From NCBI RefSeq assembly GCF_026314295.1, contig NZ_CP111108.1:1984001-2048000 (forward strand): a stretch of DNA of 64,000 bases, read 5' to 3'. The position numbers and the translations under genes are program-made. Positions 1-9,302 of the stretch are shown here, piece by piece. The notes beneath the pieces are model-generated. The model was not told the origin of the DNA, did not search any database, and saw only the letters and a program-made list of their open reading frames with translations. The stretch comes from Caproicibacterium sp. BJN0003 (GTDB lineage Bacteria > Bacillota > Clostridia > Oscillospirales > Acutalibacteraceae). Each line of letters opens with the position of its first letter. Position 1 is the first letter of the stretch.

Positions 1-783
1 GGTGCTGCAATTGCAACTGTAATTTCACAAATTGTATCCGGTGTGGGAATTATGATATATACCCTAATTTTCTATCCGGAATTTCATATCCACAAAAACG
101 AGAAATTTTCAGAACCTGGTCTGCTAAAAGAGATCACTCATTTTTCGTTTATGACTTGTATCCAACAATCCATCATGAACTTTGGAATTTTGATGGTTCA
201 AGGGTTAATTAACAGCTTTGGAGTCATCGTAATGGCAGCATTTGCGGCAGCCGTAAAAATCGATTCTTTTGCTTATATGCCGTTACAAGATTTTGGAAAC
301 GCTTTCTCGATCTTTATTGCACAAAACTATGGAGCAAAACAATCAAAACGCATTAAGCAGGGAATTCGAAGTGCATTTATTATAACTGTACTATTTAGTA
401 TATCTGTCAGTGCTATTGTCTGTATTTTTGCAAAACCGCTCCTGCTGATTTTTGTACAACCACAAGAAACAAACATTTTATCGATCGGGATGCAGTATTT
501 GTGGATTGAGGGCGCCTGCTATTTTGGTATTGGTTTTCTATTTTTGTTTTATGGACTATATCGGGCACTGCGAAAACCAGGCATGTCGGTCATACTGACA
601 ATTATCTCTCTTGGAACTCGTGTTACGCTCGCATACCTATTGTCTGCGATCCCTCAAATTGGGATCATTGGAATATGGGTATCGGTACCCATAGGATGGT
701 TTTTAGCAGATCTCGTTGGAACGTTCTACTATCACAAATTAAAAAGCAGACAACAAAAGGAGCAGAACGTTTTGATAAGCTGA
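1..783 (+). CDS. MATE family efflux transporter, C-terminal part (5' end outside window)
   Basis: The reading frame is already open at base 1, so the true start lies upstream and only about 260 C-terminal residues are visible. The visible part is a chain of hydrophobic helices. It includes a segment reading N-A-F-S-I-F-I-A-Q-N-Y-G-A-K, the 'QNxGA' signature that follows an early helix of the second MatE repeat. MATE proteins export cationic drugs or metabolites against a Na+ or H+ gradient. The substrate cannot be told. The protein ends in a basic, hydrophilic tail. A hairpin terminator follows 40 bp downstream. Confidence 0.85.
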   Translation, partial: GAAIATVISQIVSGVGIMIYTLIFYPEFHIHKNEKFSEPGLLKEITHFSFMTCIQQSIMNFGILMVQGLINSFGVIVMAAFAAAVKIDSFAYMPLQDFGNAFSIFIAQNYGAKQSKRIKQGIRSAFIITVLFSISVSAIVCIFAKPLLLIFVQPQETNILSIGMQYLWIEGACYFGIGFLFLFYGLYRALRKPGMSVILTIISLGTRVTLAYLLSAIPQIGIIGIWVSVPIGWFLADLVGTFYYHKLKSRQQKEQNVLIS

Positions 784-822
784 TTATTTGTTATGAAACT
801 GGACAAGTTTTAATTGAACCTC

Positions 823-857
823 AAAAGCGGAGATGTCAAATTGGCATCTCCGCTTTT
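823..857 (+). terminator. Rho-independent terminator after the MATE gene
   Basis: A 13-bp perfect stem (823-835 with 845-857, core AGCGGAGATG) has a 9-nt loop and is followed by a short T-rich stretch. It lies between the convergent MATE and TetR genes and could also stop leftward transcription, because the A-run before the stem becomes a U-run on the other strand. Confidence 0.75.
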
Positions 858-921
858 CTAATATACGCTCCATAACCATAAAAAGTAAAAGTACAGAATC
901 AATCCGAATCATACCGCAAAA

Positions 922-1515
922 TCATTCCCCATAAAGGAATTGGAAACTTCCTTTTGCCGATGATAATCCATTTTCCAACAAATCCGCCAAAGCAATTTCC
1001 TTATTTTTTAATTGCTGCGGTGTCCATATAAAAATCCCCTGATCGTACAAAAAGCAGTAGACCGATACGATAATCTCAGCTGTTTCCTGCGGCTTATCAC
1101 AACAAAATAATCTTTCCTTCACTCCTTGCCGAATAATATCTGCTACAATTGGCGAAAGAGACAGCAATATTTTGGCAAGCGATTTTTGATGAATGGCTGC
1201 ATTCTGTTGTTGATGCAGATAAGCATCCACAGCCGGTGAACTAACTGAGCTGCGATAACTTTGAAACAGTAGTTTGAGTTTTAAAATAGCGTCACCCCTA
1301 CTCTCATGAACCAGTTCTTCACATTTTTGAATGACTTGTCCGTATTCACGTTCAACTAGTGCATCAAATATTTCATCCTTCGATTGAAAATAATAATAGA
1401 TACTTCCCTTGCCGATTCCTGCCCTTTTTGCAATATCACTAACAGAACAAGCTGCACCTTTCTCTTTTTCCAGCAGGTCCAGCATCGCATCTAATATAAG
1501 GTTCCTTTTATCCAT
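922..1515 (-). CDS. TetR/AcrR family transcriptional repressor
   Basis: A 197-residue DNA-binding repressor. I place the start at 1515 because it is preceded by AAGGTGATGAA; the longer open frame to 1620 would run through the operator. The N-terminal helix-turn-helix spans about residues 8-50, with the TetR pattern 'vsDIAKRAGIGKGSIYYYFQSKDEI'-like spacing (D-I-A, G-K-G-S-I-Y-Y-Y-F, S-K-D-E). The remaining helical domain should bind a ligand and dimerise. The gene is divergent from the alpha/beta hydrolase gene. The intergenic region holds two GACC-N3-GGTC dyads around the hydrolase promoter, so TetR very likely represses that gene and perhaps itself. The ligand is unknown. Confidence 0.85.
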   Translation of the reverse strand: MDKRNLILDAMLDLLEKEKGAACSVSDIAKRAGIGKGSIYYYFQSKDEIFDALVEREYGQVIQKCEELVHESRGDAILKLKLLFQSYRSSVSSPAVDAYLHQQQNAAIHQKSLAKILLSLSPIVADIIRQGVKERLFCCDKPQETAEIIVSVYCFLYDQGIFIWTPQQLKNKEIALADLLENGLSSAKGSFQFLYGE

Positions 1516-1556
1516 TTCATCACCTTCTAATAATAGTATACCGCAAAAACGGGTTA

Positions 1557-1613
1557 TTGACCAGCGGTCGAAAAAATAGTATAATTCTATTATTCGACCG
1601 GTGGTCGAATAAT
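1557..1613 (+). promoter_or_regulatory. Promoter of the hydrolase gene with two TetR-type operators
   Basis: A sigma-70-type promoter reads TTGACC (1557-1562), a 17-bp spacer, then TATAAT (1580-1585). One dyad, GACC-AGC-GGTC (1559-1569), covers the -35 box. A second, better dyad with 11-bp arms around a GGT centre (1589-1613) covers the start-site region. The two centres are 37 bp apart. This layout suggests repression of the hydrolase gene by the adjacent TetR protein. That the TetR protein binds here is inference. Confidence 0.75.
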
Positions 1614-1637
1614 AAGACAAAAGAAAAAGGGATAAAT

Positions 1638-2828
1638 ATGGACATCTTTTTATTAGTACTGCTCATCATAACCGTTATAAGTTTTCTGGTTTGCCTAGTT
1701 TCAATTGCTCAAATTATCATTCGGCGGCGAAAGAAAAGGCCATCGGATACAGCAACCGCTCGTCTTAAGAAAAGTGCCAGATTTTTTTCAGGCTTAGCCC
1801 TATTAACGGCTATCCTTGTCCTGTTAAGTCAGTTTACAGCTCATACGCCGTCAATCATGGATCAACAAGGTAATATGCTGAATGGTAGTATCGCTGAACT
1901 CCAGAAAGTTGAGCTAAACGGGCACCAGGAATGGATCAGCATCCGTGGAAAAGACTGCCATAACCCAGTTCTTTTATTTTTAGCTGGTGGCCCGGGAGGG
2001 TCGCAGATGGCAGCAACGCGCAATGAACTTTCGGGGCTTGAAGAAAATTTTGTCGTCGTAAACTGGGATCAGCCAGGCAGTGGCAAATCATATTCTGCTG
2101 TTCCAAATGATAAAATTACGGCTGATACCTATGTAGACGATGGCCTTGCTCTCACTGATTTTTTGCGTCAACGTTTTGAAACTGAAAAGATCTATCTCAT
2201 GGGAGAATCTTGGGGTAGCGTGCTTGGGATTCTTCTTGCTAGCACATCTCCGGAAAAATATCATGCATTTATTGGTACCGGTCAAATGGTTGATTTTAAA
2301 GAAACCGAAATAACAGATTATAAAAAAGCAATGGAGCTTGCAAAAGCAAACAATGATCAAAAAATCATAAATCAGCTCACTTCTAATGGAATGCCCCCTT
2401 ATTATGGACAAGATATTACCTGGAAATCGGCTGCATACCTAAATTATTTATCTAACTATATGACAAATAATCCAGAAATTACGAATGGAGGCTATCACAC
2501 ACTTAGAGATATGTTTTCGCCGGAATATAGCATAATCGATTCCGTTAATTACTTGAGAGGAATCATTGATACTTTTAATTCAGTATATCCACAGCTTTAT
2601 GATATTGATTTGCGAAAAAGCCATACAAAGTTGGATATACCAGCTTATTTTTTCATTGGGAGGCACGACGTCAATGCTCCGATACAACTGACTCAGGAAT
2701 ATTATGACTTATTGGAGGCTCCTAAAAAAGGACTCGTATGGTTTGAGCATTCGGGTCATGATCCATGGATAAACGAAAGTGAACTTTTTGTAAAGCAAAC
2801 GAATCGGGTCTTTCTTGAGAATCCGTAA
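1638..2828 (+). CDS. Membrane-anchored alpha/beta hydrolase (S33 / proline iminopeptidase-like)
   Basis: 396 residues. The start ATG follows AAAAAGGGATAAAT; upstream in-frame codons lie inside the promoter. Two N-terminal hydrophobic segments (about 2-28 and 48-66) with an arginine/lysine-rich link predict a membrane anchor. The catalytic domain has an oxyanion-type motif A-G-G-P-G-G near residue 116, the strand motif V-N-W-D-Q-P-G-S-G-K-S, and the nucleophile elbow G-E-S-W-G (Ser191). An Asp (in 'GRHDVNAP') and a His (in 'EHSGHDPW') complete the triad. These match the S33 peptidase/hydrolase group. The true substrate is unknown. Control by the divergent TetR is likely, so a role in detoxification or small-molecule turnover is plausible. 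Confidence 0.8.
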   Translation: MDIFLLVLLIITVISFLVCLVSIAQIIIRRRKKRPSDTATARLKKSARFFSGLALLTAILVLLSQFTAHTPSIMDQQGNMLNGSIAELQKVELNGHQEWISIRGKDCHNPVLLFLAGGPGGSQMAATRNELSGLEENFVVVNWDQPGSGKSYSAVPNDKITADTYVDDGLALTDFLRQRFETEKIYLMGESWGSVLGILLASTSPEKYHAFIGTGQMVDFKETEITDYKKAMELAKANNDQKIINQLTSNGMPPYYGQDITWKSAAYLNYLSNYMTNNPEITNGGYHTLRDMFSPEYSIIDSVNYLRGIIDTFNSVYPQLYDIDLRKSHTKLDIPAYFFIGRHDVNAPIQLTQEYYDLLEAPKKGLVWFEHSGHDPWINESELFVKQTNRVFLENP

Positions 2829-2930
2829 TTTCATAACCATTATTTTTTAGAAAACCATGCATTTTCGCCTAGCCTTTTTTATTTCATGAATAAGAATAAA
2901 ATTATTTAAAATCCAACCATATTAAGATTG

Positions 2931-2963
2931 AGCCATGATGGAAAAATCCACTATGGCTTTTTC
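2931..2963 (+). terminator. Probable terminator after the hydrolase gene
   Basis: An imperfect stem pairs AGCCATGATGG (2931-2941) with CCACTATGGCT (2948-2958), with two mismatches, and is followed by TTTTTCT. It lies about 100 bp beyond the hydrolase stop codon. Confidence 0.6.
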
Positions 2964-3055
2964 TATATTATTAGCGTTAACAAGGAGCACAAATAAAAAG
3001 CATTTCTCCTTCATTAACAAAAGATTTATTTTTATAACGATAATTTATTGTATAG

Positions 3056-3068
3056 ATAACGTTATAAT
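3056..3068 (+). promoter_or_regulatory. LacI-type operator overlapping a -10 box
   Basis: A perfect 10-bp palindrome with a central CG, ATAACGTTAT (3056-3065), overlaps TATAAT (3063-3068) about 60 bp before the LacI-type gene. Central CG palindromes are typical LacI-family operators, so autorepression is plausible. I see no good -35 box. Confidence 0.45.
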
Positions 3069-3127
3069 ATTGTATTTATTAACGGTATGAGATATACTGA
3101 CCTCATTAGATGGAAGAAGGGTTAAAA

Positions 3128-4120
3128 ATGAAACCGGAAAAAATAAAGATGTCAGATATTGCAAAGGCGCTTAATATCTCTACAATTTCCGTCAGCAGAG
3201 CACTCGCTGGTCAAAGTGGAGTCAGCGACGAACTAAGGAATACAATTCTGCTTAAAGCAAGCGAAATGGGTTATCTAAAGTCAAAGGACCCAGCAAATTA
3301 CAAAATTCTTGTGCTCCACCAAAAGCCATTCATTCAGGATAACAGCAACTACAGCCATATGCTGCAGGGAATTAAAAAAGCTCTGCAGAAGGTTGGCTGC
3401 AAATATGATACGGAATTTGCAGATAAAGAATGTCAAACCAACCTTATTCTGCCCAATAAAATCGAGTGGGGTTCCCATTATGACGGCGTACTTTATATTG
3501 GAAATTTCGAGCGTTCCTATGTCGATTTTCTTTCACAAAAAATTAGAAACCATGTGTATTACACAGGGGATTCCTTTTCAAACGATTCCGACAGCGTCTG
3601 GTACAATTTTAGTCACGGAGCGTATAAACAATGCGAATATCTGGTGCAGAATGGACATAGACGGATTGGATATGCTGGAAATACGAAGAGCTATGCAGGC
3701 AAAGAAAAGCTTCTAGGCATCATTTCGAATTTGGAAAAGCATGGCTTGCCCGTCAAAAACGAGTTTTTTATCAGCACAGATGAAATTTTTGAAGAAAAAA
3801 TATGTGAATTAATCCGCAAGGATGAACATCCTTCCGCAGTCATCTGTCAATGGGATTTTACCGCCATTAAATTGATGCATTATCTGCATGAAAAAGGAAT
3901 TCAAGTACCCAATGACATTTCGATTGTCGGCAGCGGTAATACAGAGATGACATCGGTTTGTATCCCGGCGCTCACCACATTGGAACTGCATATTGATTAT
4001 GCCTGCGAAACAGCCGTTGACCTTCTTTTAAAACGGCTCCAAAAGCCAGAAAAGCCGTCTGAACACATCCAAATTGATAATACACTGGTCGAACGTGATT
4101 CCGTAAAAGCACTCCGATAA
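3128..4120 (+). CDS. LacI family transcriptional regulator
   Basis: 330 residues. The start at 3128 is chosen over an in-frame ATG at 3110 because GGAAGAAGG lies 7 nt before it. The N-terminal helix-turn-helix (about residues 6-52) reads K-M-S-D-I-A-K-A-L-N-I-S-T-I-S-V-S-R-A-L, the classic LacI arrangement. The remainder is a periplasmic-binding-protein-like sensor domain ending in the usual pattern for this family. The two ABC exporter genes follow 38 bp downstream on the same strand, so they are the likely targets. LacI-type control of an exporter is less common than TetR or MarR control. The inducer is unknown. Confidence 0.85.
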   Translation: MKPEKIKMSDIAKALNISTISVSRALAGQSGVSDELRNTILLKASEMGYLKSKDPANYKILVLHQKPFIQDNSNYSHMLQGIKKALQKVGCKYDTEFADKECQTNLILPNKIEWGSHYDGVLYIGNFERSYVDFLSQKIRNHVYYTGDSFSNDSDSVWYNFSHGAYKQCEYLVQNGHRRIGYAGNTKSYAGKEKLLGIISNLEKHGLPVKNEFFISTDEIFEEKICELIRKDEHPSAVICQWDFTAIKLMHYLHEKGIQVPNDISIVGSGNTEMTSVCIPALTTLELHIDYACETAVDLLLKRLQKPEKPSEHIQIDNTLVERDSVKALR

Positions 4121-4158
4121 CTATTTGCACGCGTCCAATAAGACTAAGGAGATTTTTA

Positions 4159-5910
4159 ATGCAAAAGGATATTTTATTTAAATTTTTTAAAGATCATAAG
4201 TTTTCCTATATGATCGGTATCTTTTTCATGCTGTTGTCTTCCTATATTCAAACCCTCTTCCCGAAGGTGCTTGGCAATACCGTTGATATTCTCAAAAGCA
4301 GTGATTTTGATCGAAATGCCGTCTACACCAATCTCCGTTATATCCTTCTTATTGCCGCCGGAACCTTTGCAACTACCTATGTCTGGCGCAATCTGGTCAT
4401 CGGTAATGCACGAAAACTAGAGTGCTATCTGCGCGAAAAGCTGTTTGACCATTTTGAGTCTCTGTCTTCCGAATTTTATAACCACAGGAAAACCGGTGAC
4501 CTAATTGCTTATGCGATTAATGATATCAACGCTGTTCGAATGACTTTTGGACCAGCTACCTCCATGTCGATCAACGGCATTGTCGTATGTATGATCTCGA
4601 TTTATTCCATGTCGAATGCCATAAACTGGCAGCTGACTTTGCTTTCCTTGTTACCTGTACCGGTCATGGTCTATGTCATGTACACGATCGGGAAAATGGT
4701 CAAAAAACGTTTTCGGCATGTGCAGGAAACATTCTCAGAAATTTCTGACCGCGTGAATGAAAACATCAACGGGATTCGCGTTATTAAAGCTTATGTTCAG
4801 GAAGACGGTGAAGTTGCAAGGTTTCAAAGTTTAAACAATCAAATGGTCGAAGCAAATCTGAGCATGGTAAAAGCTTCGGCTTTTTTATCCCCTCTCATCG
4901 AACTATGTTTTACAGTTAGCTTTGTGTTCAATCTTATCTGGGGCGGAAATATGGTTTTAAATGGCAATATCTCGCTTGGCGATTTTGTCGCTTTCAACGG
5001 CTATCTCGCAATGATTTTGGCACCCGTTCTTTCCATTGGCAGAGTGATTACCATTATCCAGCGAGGCATGGCTTCTTTGAGCAGACTCAATGATATTATG
5101 AGCATAAAACCAGATATTAAGGACGAAGGTAAAATTGAAAAAGTCCCACAAAACGCTTCCATTGAGATTTGCAATCTTACTTTTGTCTATCCAAAAGCGG
5201 ACAAAGCGTCGCTTCATGACATCAGCTTAACTGTACCAAATGGTCGATCGCTCGGCATTATTGGAAAGACAGGTTCCGGAAAAAGTACACTGATCAATTT
5301 GCTCTTGAAAATGTATAACGTTCCAAACGGGACAATCTTCTTAGGAGGAGAAGATATCAACGAATTTAAGCTTTCTGCACTTCGTGATGGATTTGGCCTT
5401 GTGCCACAGGATAATTTTCTTTTCAATGCTTCTATTGCGGATAACATCCGATTTTTTAAGGATATTTATACTGATGAGCAGATCATACAGGCAGCACGAG
5501 ACAGTTGTATCTACCAAAATATTATGGATTTGCCAAACGGATTCGAAACGATTTTGGGCGAGCGCGGAGTCAATTTATCAGGCGGACAGAAACAACGAAT
5601 TTCAATTGCCAGGGCCCTGCTAAAAAATCCGGAAATTCTGATTCTAGATGATGCACTTTCCGCCGTAGATACGGTTACTGAATCGGAAATCCTGTCAAAT
5701 CTCCGCCGAGTACGGCAAGGAAAAACGACAATTATAATCGCGAGCCGGATTTCAGCCGTCATGGATGCCGATGAAATTATTGTGCTCGATCAAGGTGAAA
5801 TTTGCGAGAGAGGAACGCATGAGCAGCTGCTCGCTAAAGGAGGCACTTATCATGAAATCTACCAATACCAGTTCGGCAAAAACAGCCCAGCGGATTTCTG
5901 TGCCTCATAA
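4159..5910 (+). CDS. ABC exporter half-transporter, degenerate-site subunit (YheI/BmrC-like)
   Basis: 583 residues. AAGGAG precedes the ATG. A six-helix type IV exporter domain (about 1-310) is followed by an ATPase domain. The ATPase shows Walker A G-K-T-G-S-G-K-S-T, a consensus signature L-S-G-G-Q-K-Q-R, and Walker B ending L-D-D, so the catalytic glutamate is replaced by aspartate. That substitution marks the degenerate half of heterodimeric exporters such as TM287/288 and BmrCD. The partner is the next gene, whose start lies inside this one (59-nt overlap). The complex should export drugs, lipids or peptides across the membrane; the substrate is unknown. It is probably controlled by the upstream LacI-type regulator. 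Confidence 0.85.
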   Translation: MQKDILFKFFKDHKFSYMIGIFFMLLSSYIQTLFPKVLGNTVDILKSSDFDRNAVYTNLRYILLIAAGTFATTYVWRNLVIGNARKLECYLREKLFDHFESLSSEFYNHRKTGDLIAYAINDINAVRMTFGPATSMSINGIVVCMISIYSMSNAINWQLTLLSLLPVPVMVYVMYTIGKMVKKRFRHVQETFSEISDRVNENINGIRVIKAYVQEDGEVARFQSLNNQMVEANLSMVKASAFLSPLIELCFTVSFVFNLIWGGNMVLNGNISLGDFVAFNGYLAMILAPVLSIGRVITIIQRGMASLSRLNDIMSIKPDIKDEGKIEKVPQNASIEICNLTFVYPKADKASLHDISLTVPNGRSLGIIGKTGSGKSTLINLLLKMYNVPNGTIFLGGEDINEFKLSALRDGFGLVPQDNFLFNASIADNIRFFKDIYTDEQIIQAARDSCIYQNIMDLPNGFETILGERGVNLSGGQKQRISIARALLKNPEILILDDALSAVDTVTESEILSNLRRVRQGKTTIIIASRISAVMDADEIIVLDQGEICERGTHEQLLAKGGTYHEIYQYQFGKNSPADFCAS

Positions 5911-7660
5911 AGCCAAAACATTCAAAAGGCTTTTAGCACTCAATCTTCCATATTGGAAGCAAATTCTGCTTGCTTTTGCCTGTGTATTGCTCGTAAACGG
6001 TGCTATGCTTGCCAAACCATATATTTTAAAAATTGTCATCGACGATTTCTTAACACAACACATTGAACAACATGGGTTTTATTCTCTCACCGGAATGGGC
6101 TCCTTATATTTTATTGTGGTAGCACTCAGCGGCTTTTTTAGTATTGCACAAGTGAATTTGATCAACAAATCCGGGCAGGAAATCATGCGAAATCTACGCA
6201 GTCGGGTGTTTAAAACCATTCAGCTTCTTCCTTTACGATACCTTGATCAGGCATCATCCGGAAGCCTGATTACTCGTGCCACCAACGACGTTGAAGCACT
6301 AAGTGAACTTTACACTGACGTGCTCATCAGTCTTTTTCAGGATGCTTTTTTAATTCTCGGCATCATTGGTGCGATGTTGGTCATGGATGTTCAACTCACG
6401 CTCGTTTCCTTCTGTGTAATCCCCGTGATGTTTACCGTTATTTTTCTGCTTCGAAAAAAGATCAAGGAAAATTTTCGAAAAATTAAAAGTCTGATCGGCC
6501 ACATCAACGGTTTTATGGCCGAAAATATTTCCGGAATGAAGCTGATTCAAATTTTTCACGGAGAAAAAGAGAAAAAAAGGCAATTTACAAAATTAAACGA
6601 TGAATACTATAAAGTTACATCGTTTCAAGTTTGGATGAATAGTTTTTTAAAACCGGCCTCACTTGTTTTTCAAAATCTGGCGGTTGCCATTCTTATCTGG
6701 TATGGCATGGACAAGATTGCAGGCGGGACGTTGCAAATTGGCGTTCTCTATGCCTTTACAACCTATATCAAACAGTTTTTCGACCCAATTTCCGACCTTG
6801 CCGACAATTATACCAATATTCAATCTGCCTTTGTATCGGCAGACCGCATTTTTGAGCTTCTCGACCAAGAAGAAAATCTCGAAAACCTCGACGAAGGTCT
6901 TTCCATGGAACATATCGGCGGAGATATTGAATTCAACCATGTCTGGTTTTCGTACAATGATCGGGACTGGGTTTTAAAGGATATCAGCTTTACCATTAAG
7001 AAGGGACAAACAGCTGCTTTCGTTGGACAGACAGGCGCTGGCAAGACGACAATCATCAGTCTTGTAAGCGGCTTTTATAAAATTCAGAAGGGCGAAATTT
7101 TGATCGATGGAGTCAACATCAATGACATCAAGAAGCGGGATTTAAGAAAAAACATCGCTGTTGTGCTGCAGGATGTATTCTTGTTTTCTGAAACAATCGC
7201 AAAAAATATTTCTCTGAACGACAATATCGATATAGTTCAAATTCAAGAAGCCGTTAAGGTTTCGCATGCTGATGATTTTATAAACAGCCTGCCCGGCAAA
7301 ATGAACGAACCCGTTATGGAACGAGGAAATACGCTTTCCGCAGGCCAGCGGCAGTTGATTTCCTTCGCACGGGCAATTGCCCACGATCCATCGATTATCG
7401 TACTCGACGAAGCTACCGCCAATATTGACACAAAAACGGAAGTCCTCATCCAACGTGCCATCGTAGATATTGCCCAAAATCGTACCATGCTAATTATTGC
7501 GCACCGACTTTCCACGATACGCGACGCTGACCAAATTATTGTGTTAAAACAGGGCAAAATCGTAGAAGCAGGAGACCATGCTGAACTAATGAAAAAGGCC
7601 GGCTATTATAAAAGCATGGTTATGGAAGGAATCAACAAGGGTGATAACCTGATCGATTGA
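5852..7660 (+). CDS. ABC exporter half-transporter, catalytic-site subunit (YheH/BmrD-like)
   Basis: 602 residues. The start at 5852 is set by AAAGGAGG nine bases upstream and lies inside the preceding gene, which suggests translational coupling. A six-helix exporter domain (about 25-330) precedes an ATPase domain. The ATPase has Walker A G-Q-T-G-A-G-K-T-T, a variant signature L-S-A-G-Q-R-Q, and an intact Walker B glutamate (L-D-E-A-T-A-N-I-D). An altered signature here plus an altered Walker B in the partner gives one canonical and one degenerate ATP site, as in TM287/288. Gene order and motifs agree with a functional heterodimer. Confidence 0.88.
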   Translation: MKSTNTSSAKTAQRISVPHKAKTFKRLLALNLPYWKQILLAFACVLLVNGAMLAKPYILKIVIDDFLTQHIEQHGFYSLTGMGSLYFIVVALSGFFSIAQVNLINKSGQEIMRNLRSRVFKTIQLLPLRYLDQASSGSLITRATNDVEALSELYTDVLISLFQDAFLILGIIGAMLVMDVQLTLVSFCVIPVMFTVIFLLRKKIKENFRKIKSLIGHINGFMAENISGMKLIQIFHGEKEKKRQFTKLNDEYYKVTSFQVWMNSFLKPASLVFQNLAVAILIWYGMDKIAGGTLQIGVLYAFTTYIKQFFDPISDLADNYTNIQSAFVSADRIFELLDQEENLENLDEGLSMEHIGGDIEFNHVWFSYNDRDWVLKDISFTIKKGQTAAFVGQTGAGKTTIISLVSGFYKIQKGEILIDGVNINDIKKRDLRKNIAVVLQDVFLFSETIAKNISLNDNIDIVQIQEAVKVSHADDFINSLPGKMNEPVMERGNTLSAGQRQLISFARAIAHDPSIIVLDEATANIDTKTEVLIQRAIVDIAQNRTMLIIAHRLSTIRDADQIIVLKQGKIVEAGDHAELMKKAGYYKSMVMEGINKGDNLID

Positions 7661-7870
7661 CTAAACCTCTTTTCATTTTAATTTAGTTTTTCCTCTTTAA
7701 TAATATATAGCATCGTCGCGTACATATAGGTAAGAATGAACAGCTGAGTGCACTATGCTGATCCGTAAACCTCTAAAATTTTTCCAACATTTTTTATCAT
7801 AAACTGTAATTCAATTTGTTAACTTACCATTTTATATTTGGTTCACAATAAAAGTGAGCAATTGAAACTT

Positions 7871-7899
7871 TCGACAATTTATGCTATTCTTTTTATACT
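7871..7899 (+). promoter_or_regulatory. Probable sigma-70-type promoter of rpoN
   Basis: TCGACA (7871-7876), a 17-bp spacer and TATACT (7894-7899) lie about 40 bp before the rpoN start codon. The rest of the 277-bp gap between the ABC genes and rpoN is AT-rich, with only a weak ACTAAA/TTTAGT hairpin right after the ABC stop codon. Confidence 0.55.
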
Positions 7900-7937
7900 G
7901 ATAAATGTTGATATAATAGGAAGGAGTGCACAATCGG

Positions 7938-9302
7938 ATGGATCTTTCCATAGAGATCAAACAAAAACAAACACTTACCCCGCAGATGATTGAAACCATG
8001 AAAATTCTGCAGATGAATGTACAAGATCTTTCTGAATATCTGGAAAAAGCTGCACTCGAAAACCCAGTTTTTGATATAGAATCTTCTGAAAACACACCGC
8101 CGGATTCTCAGGAACAAGAAATTCAAAAAAAAATAGAATGGCTGGATCGTACCTCCCCAATTAAAAATTCATACAAAGAGAAAAGCAGTTGGGAACCATC
8201 TAATCCATTCGCAGAAGAGCGAAAATTTCAAAATAGTGAAAACGATTTTCCGCGGGATCTTTTTTTTCAGCTGCGTCTTTCCGATTATTCAAAGCCGATA
8301 GCGCACGGAATCAAAGAAATTATATTGAATCTGGCTCCTAATGGATATCTGGATGAACCGATCGAACAAGTTGCCAAACGGATCGGAATTTCGAAAGCGG
8401 AAATTGATCAGGCTTTAAAAGTCGTTCAATCTCTGGAACCTGCCGGAATTGGCGCACGATCTCTCTCAGAATGTTTGTGTCTGCAATTAAAGCGCCAAAA
8501 AAAAGGTGGACTGCCATTGCTGATTGCTGAGCATTATTTAAAAGAAGTTGGCGAGGGACATTTCCACCGCATTATGAAAGAAACACACGCTTCTCCCACC
8601 CAAATTCAGGAAGCCTGTTCTATTATTCGTTCCTTAAATCCAAAGCCCTGTTCTAATTATGGGCAGGAAGAAGAAACGCAGTATATTACCCCCGACCTCT
8701 TTGTGCTTTGCCAAGATGATAAATTAAGAGTATCTCTCAATGACAACCGCCTACCCTCTCTGCACATCAGCGGTTACTATCAAAAGCTTCTGCAAAAAAC
8801 AGATGATTCACAGGTAAAATCCTATCTTTCCGGAAAATTCAAGCAGGCACAGTGGCTTGTCCAAAGTATTTCTCAACGTCGGGAAACACTGCTTTCCTGC
8901 ACCTCTTGTCTCGTACAGGAACAGCAGGATTTTTTTCTCAAAGGCAGCTATCTCAAACCTTTGTCTTTACAGGACATCTCTCAGAAACTCGGAATTCATG
9001 AATCAACTGTAAGTCGTGCAATCAAAGGAAAATATCTTCAATGCGATCGTGGAACATATCCCTTATCTTACTTTTTCTCCCATCGATTAAAAGGAGCGGA
9101 ACAGGAGCAAGATACCTCTTCGGCACAAGCAAAAGCGCTTTTAAAAAAGCTAATTCAAGAGGAAGATAAGAAGAAGCCGCTCTCCGACCAAAAACTATCC
9201 CAACTCCTTGGAGCACAAAAAATTACATTATCCAGAAGAACGGTCGCAAAATATCGAGAAGAATTAGAGATTCTTCCCGCTTCCGGCCGCCGAAGATATT
9301 AA
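7938..9302 (+). CDS. rpoN: RNA polymerase sigma-54 factor
   Basis: 454 residues. The ATG at 7938 follows AAGGAG by 11 nt; a GTG at 7926 would overlap the ribosome binding site. The N-terminal region I reads L-T-P-Q-M-I-E-T-M-K-I-L-Q-M, the glutamine/leucine segment contacted by activators. It is followed by an acidic linker (about 45-95), the core-binding domain, and a C-terminal domain ending in the RpoN box S-R-R-T-V-A-K-Y-R-E, which reads the -24 element. Sigma-54 directs polymerase to TGGCAC-N5-TTGC promoters and needs an ATP-driven activator. One such activator gene lies convergently next door, and two matching promoters occur about 8-9 kb further on. Confidence 0.96.
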   Translation: MDLSIEIKQKQTLTPQMIETMKILQMNVQDLSEYLEKAALENPVFDIESSENTPPDSQEQEIQKKIEWLDRTSPIKNSYKEKSSWEPSNPFAEERKFQNSENDFPRDLFFQLRLSDYSKPIAHGIKEIILNLAPNGYLDEPIEQVAKRIGISKAEIDQALKVVQSLEPAGIGARSLSECLCLQLKRQKKGGLPLLIAEHYLKEVGEGHFHRIMKETHASPTQIQEACSIIRSLNPKPCSNYGQEEETQYITPDLFVLCQDDKLRVSLNDNRLPSLHISGYYQKLLQKTDDSQVKSYLSGKFKQAQWLVQSISQRRETLLSCTSCLVQEQQDFFLKGSYLKPLSLQDISQKLGIHESTVSRAIKGKYLQCDRGTYPLSYFFSHRLKGAEQEQDTSSAQAKALLKKLIQEEDKKKPLSDQKLSQLLGAQKITLSRRTVAKYREELEILPASGRRRY

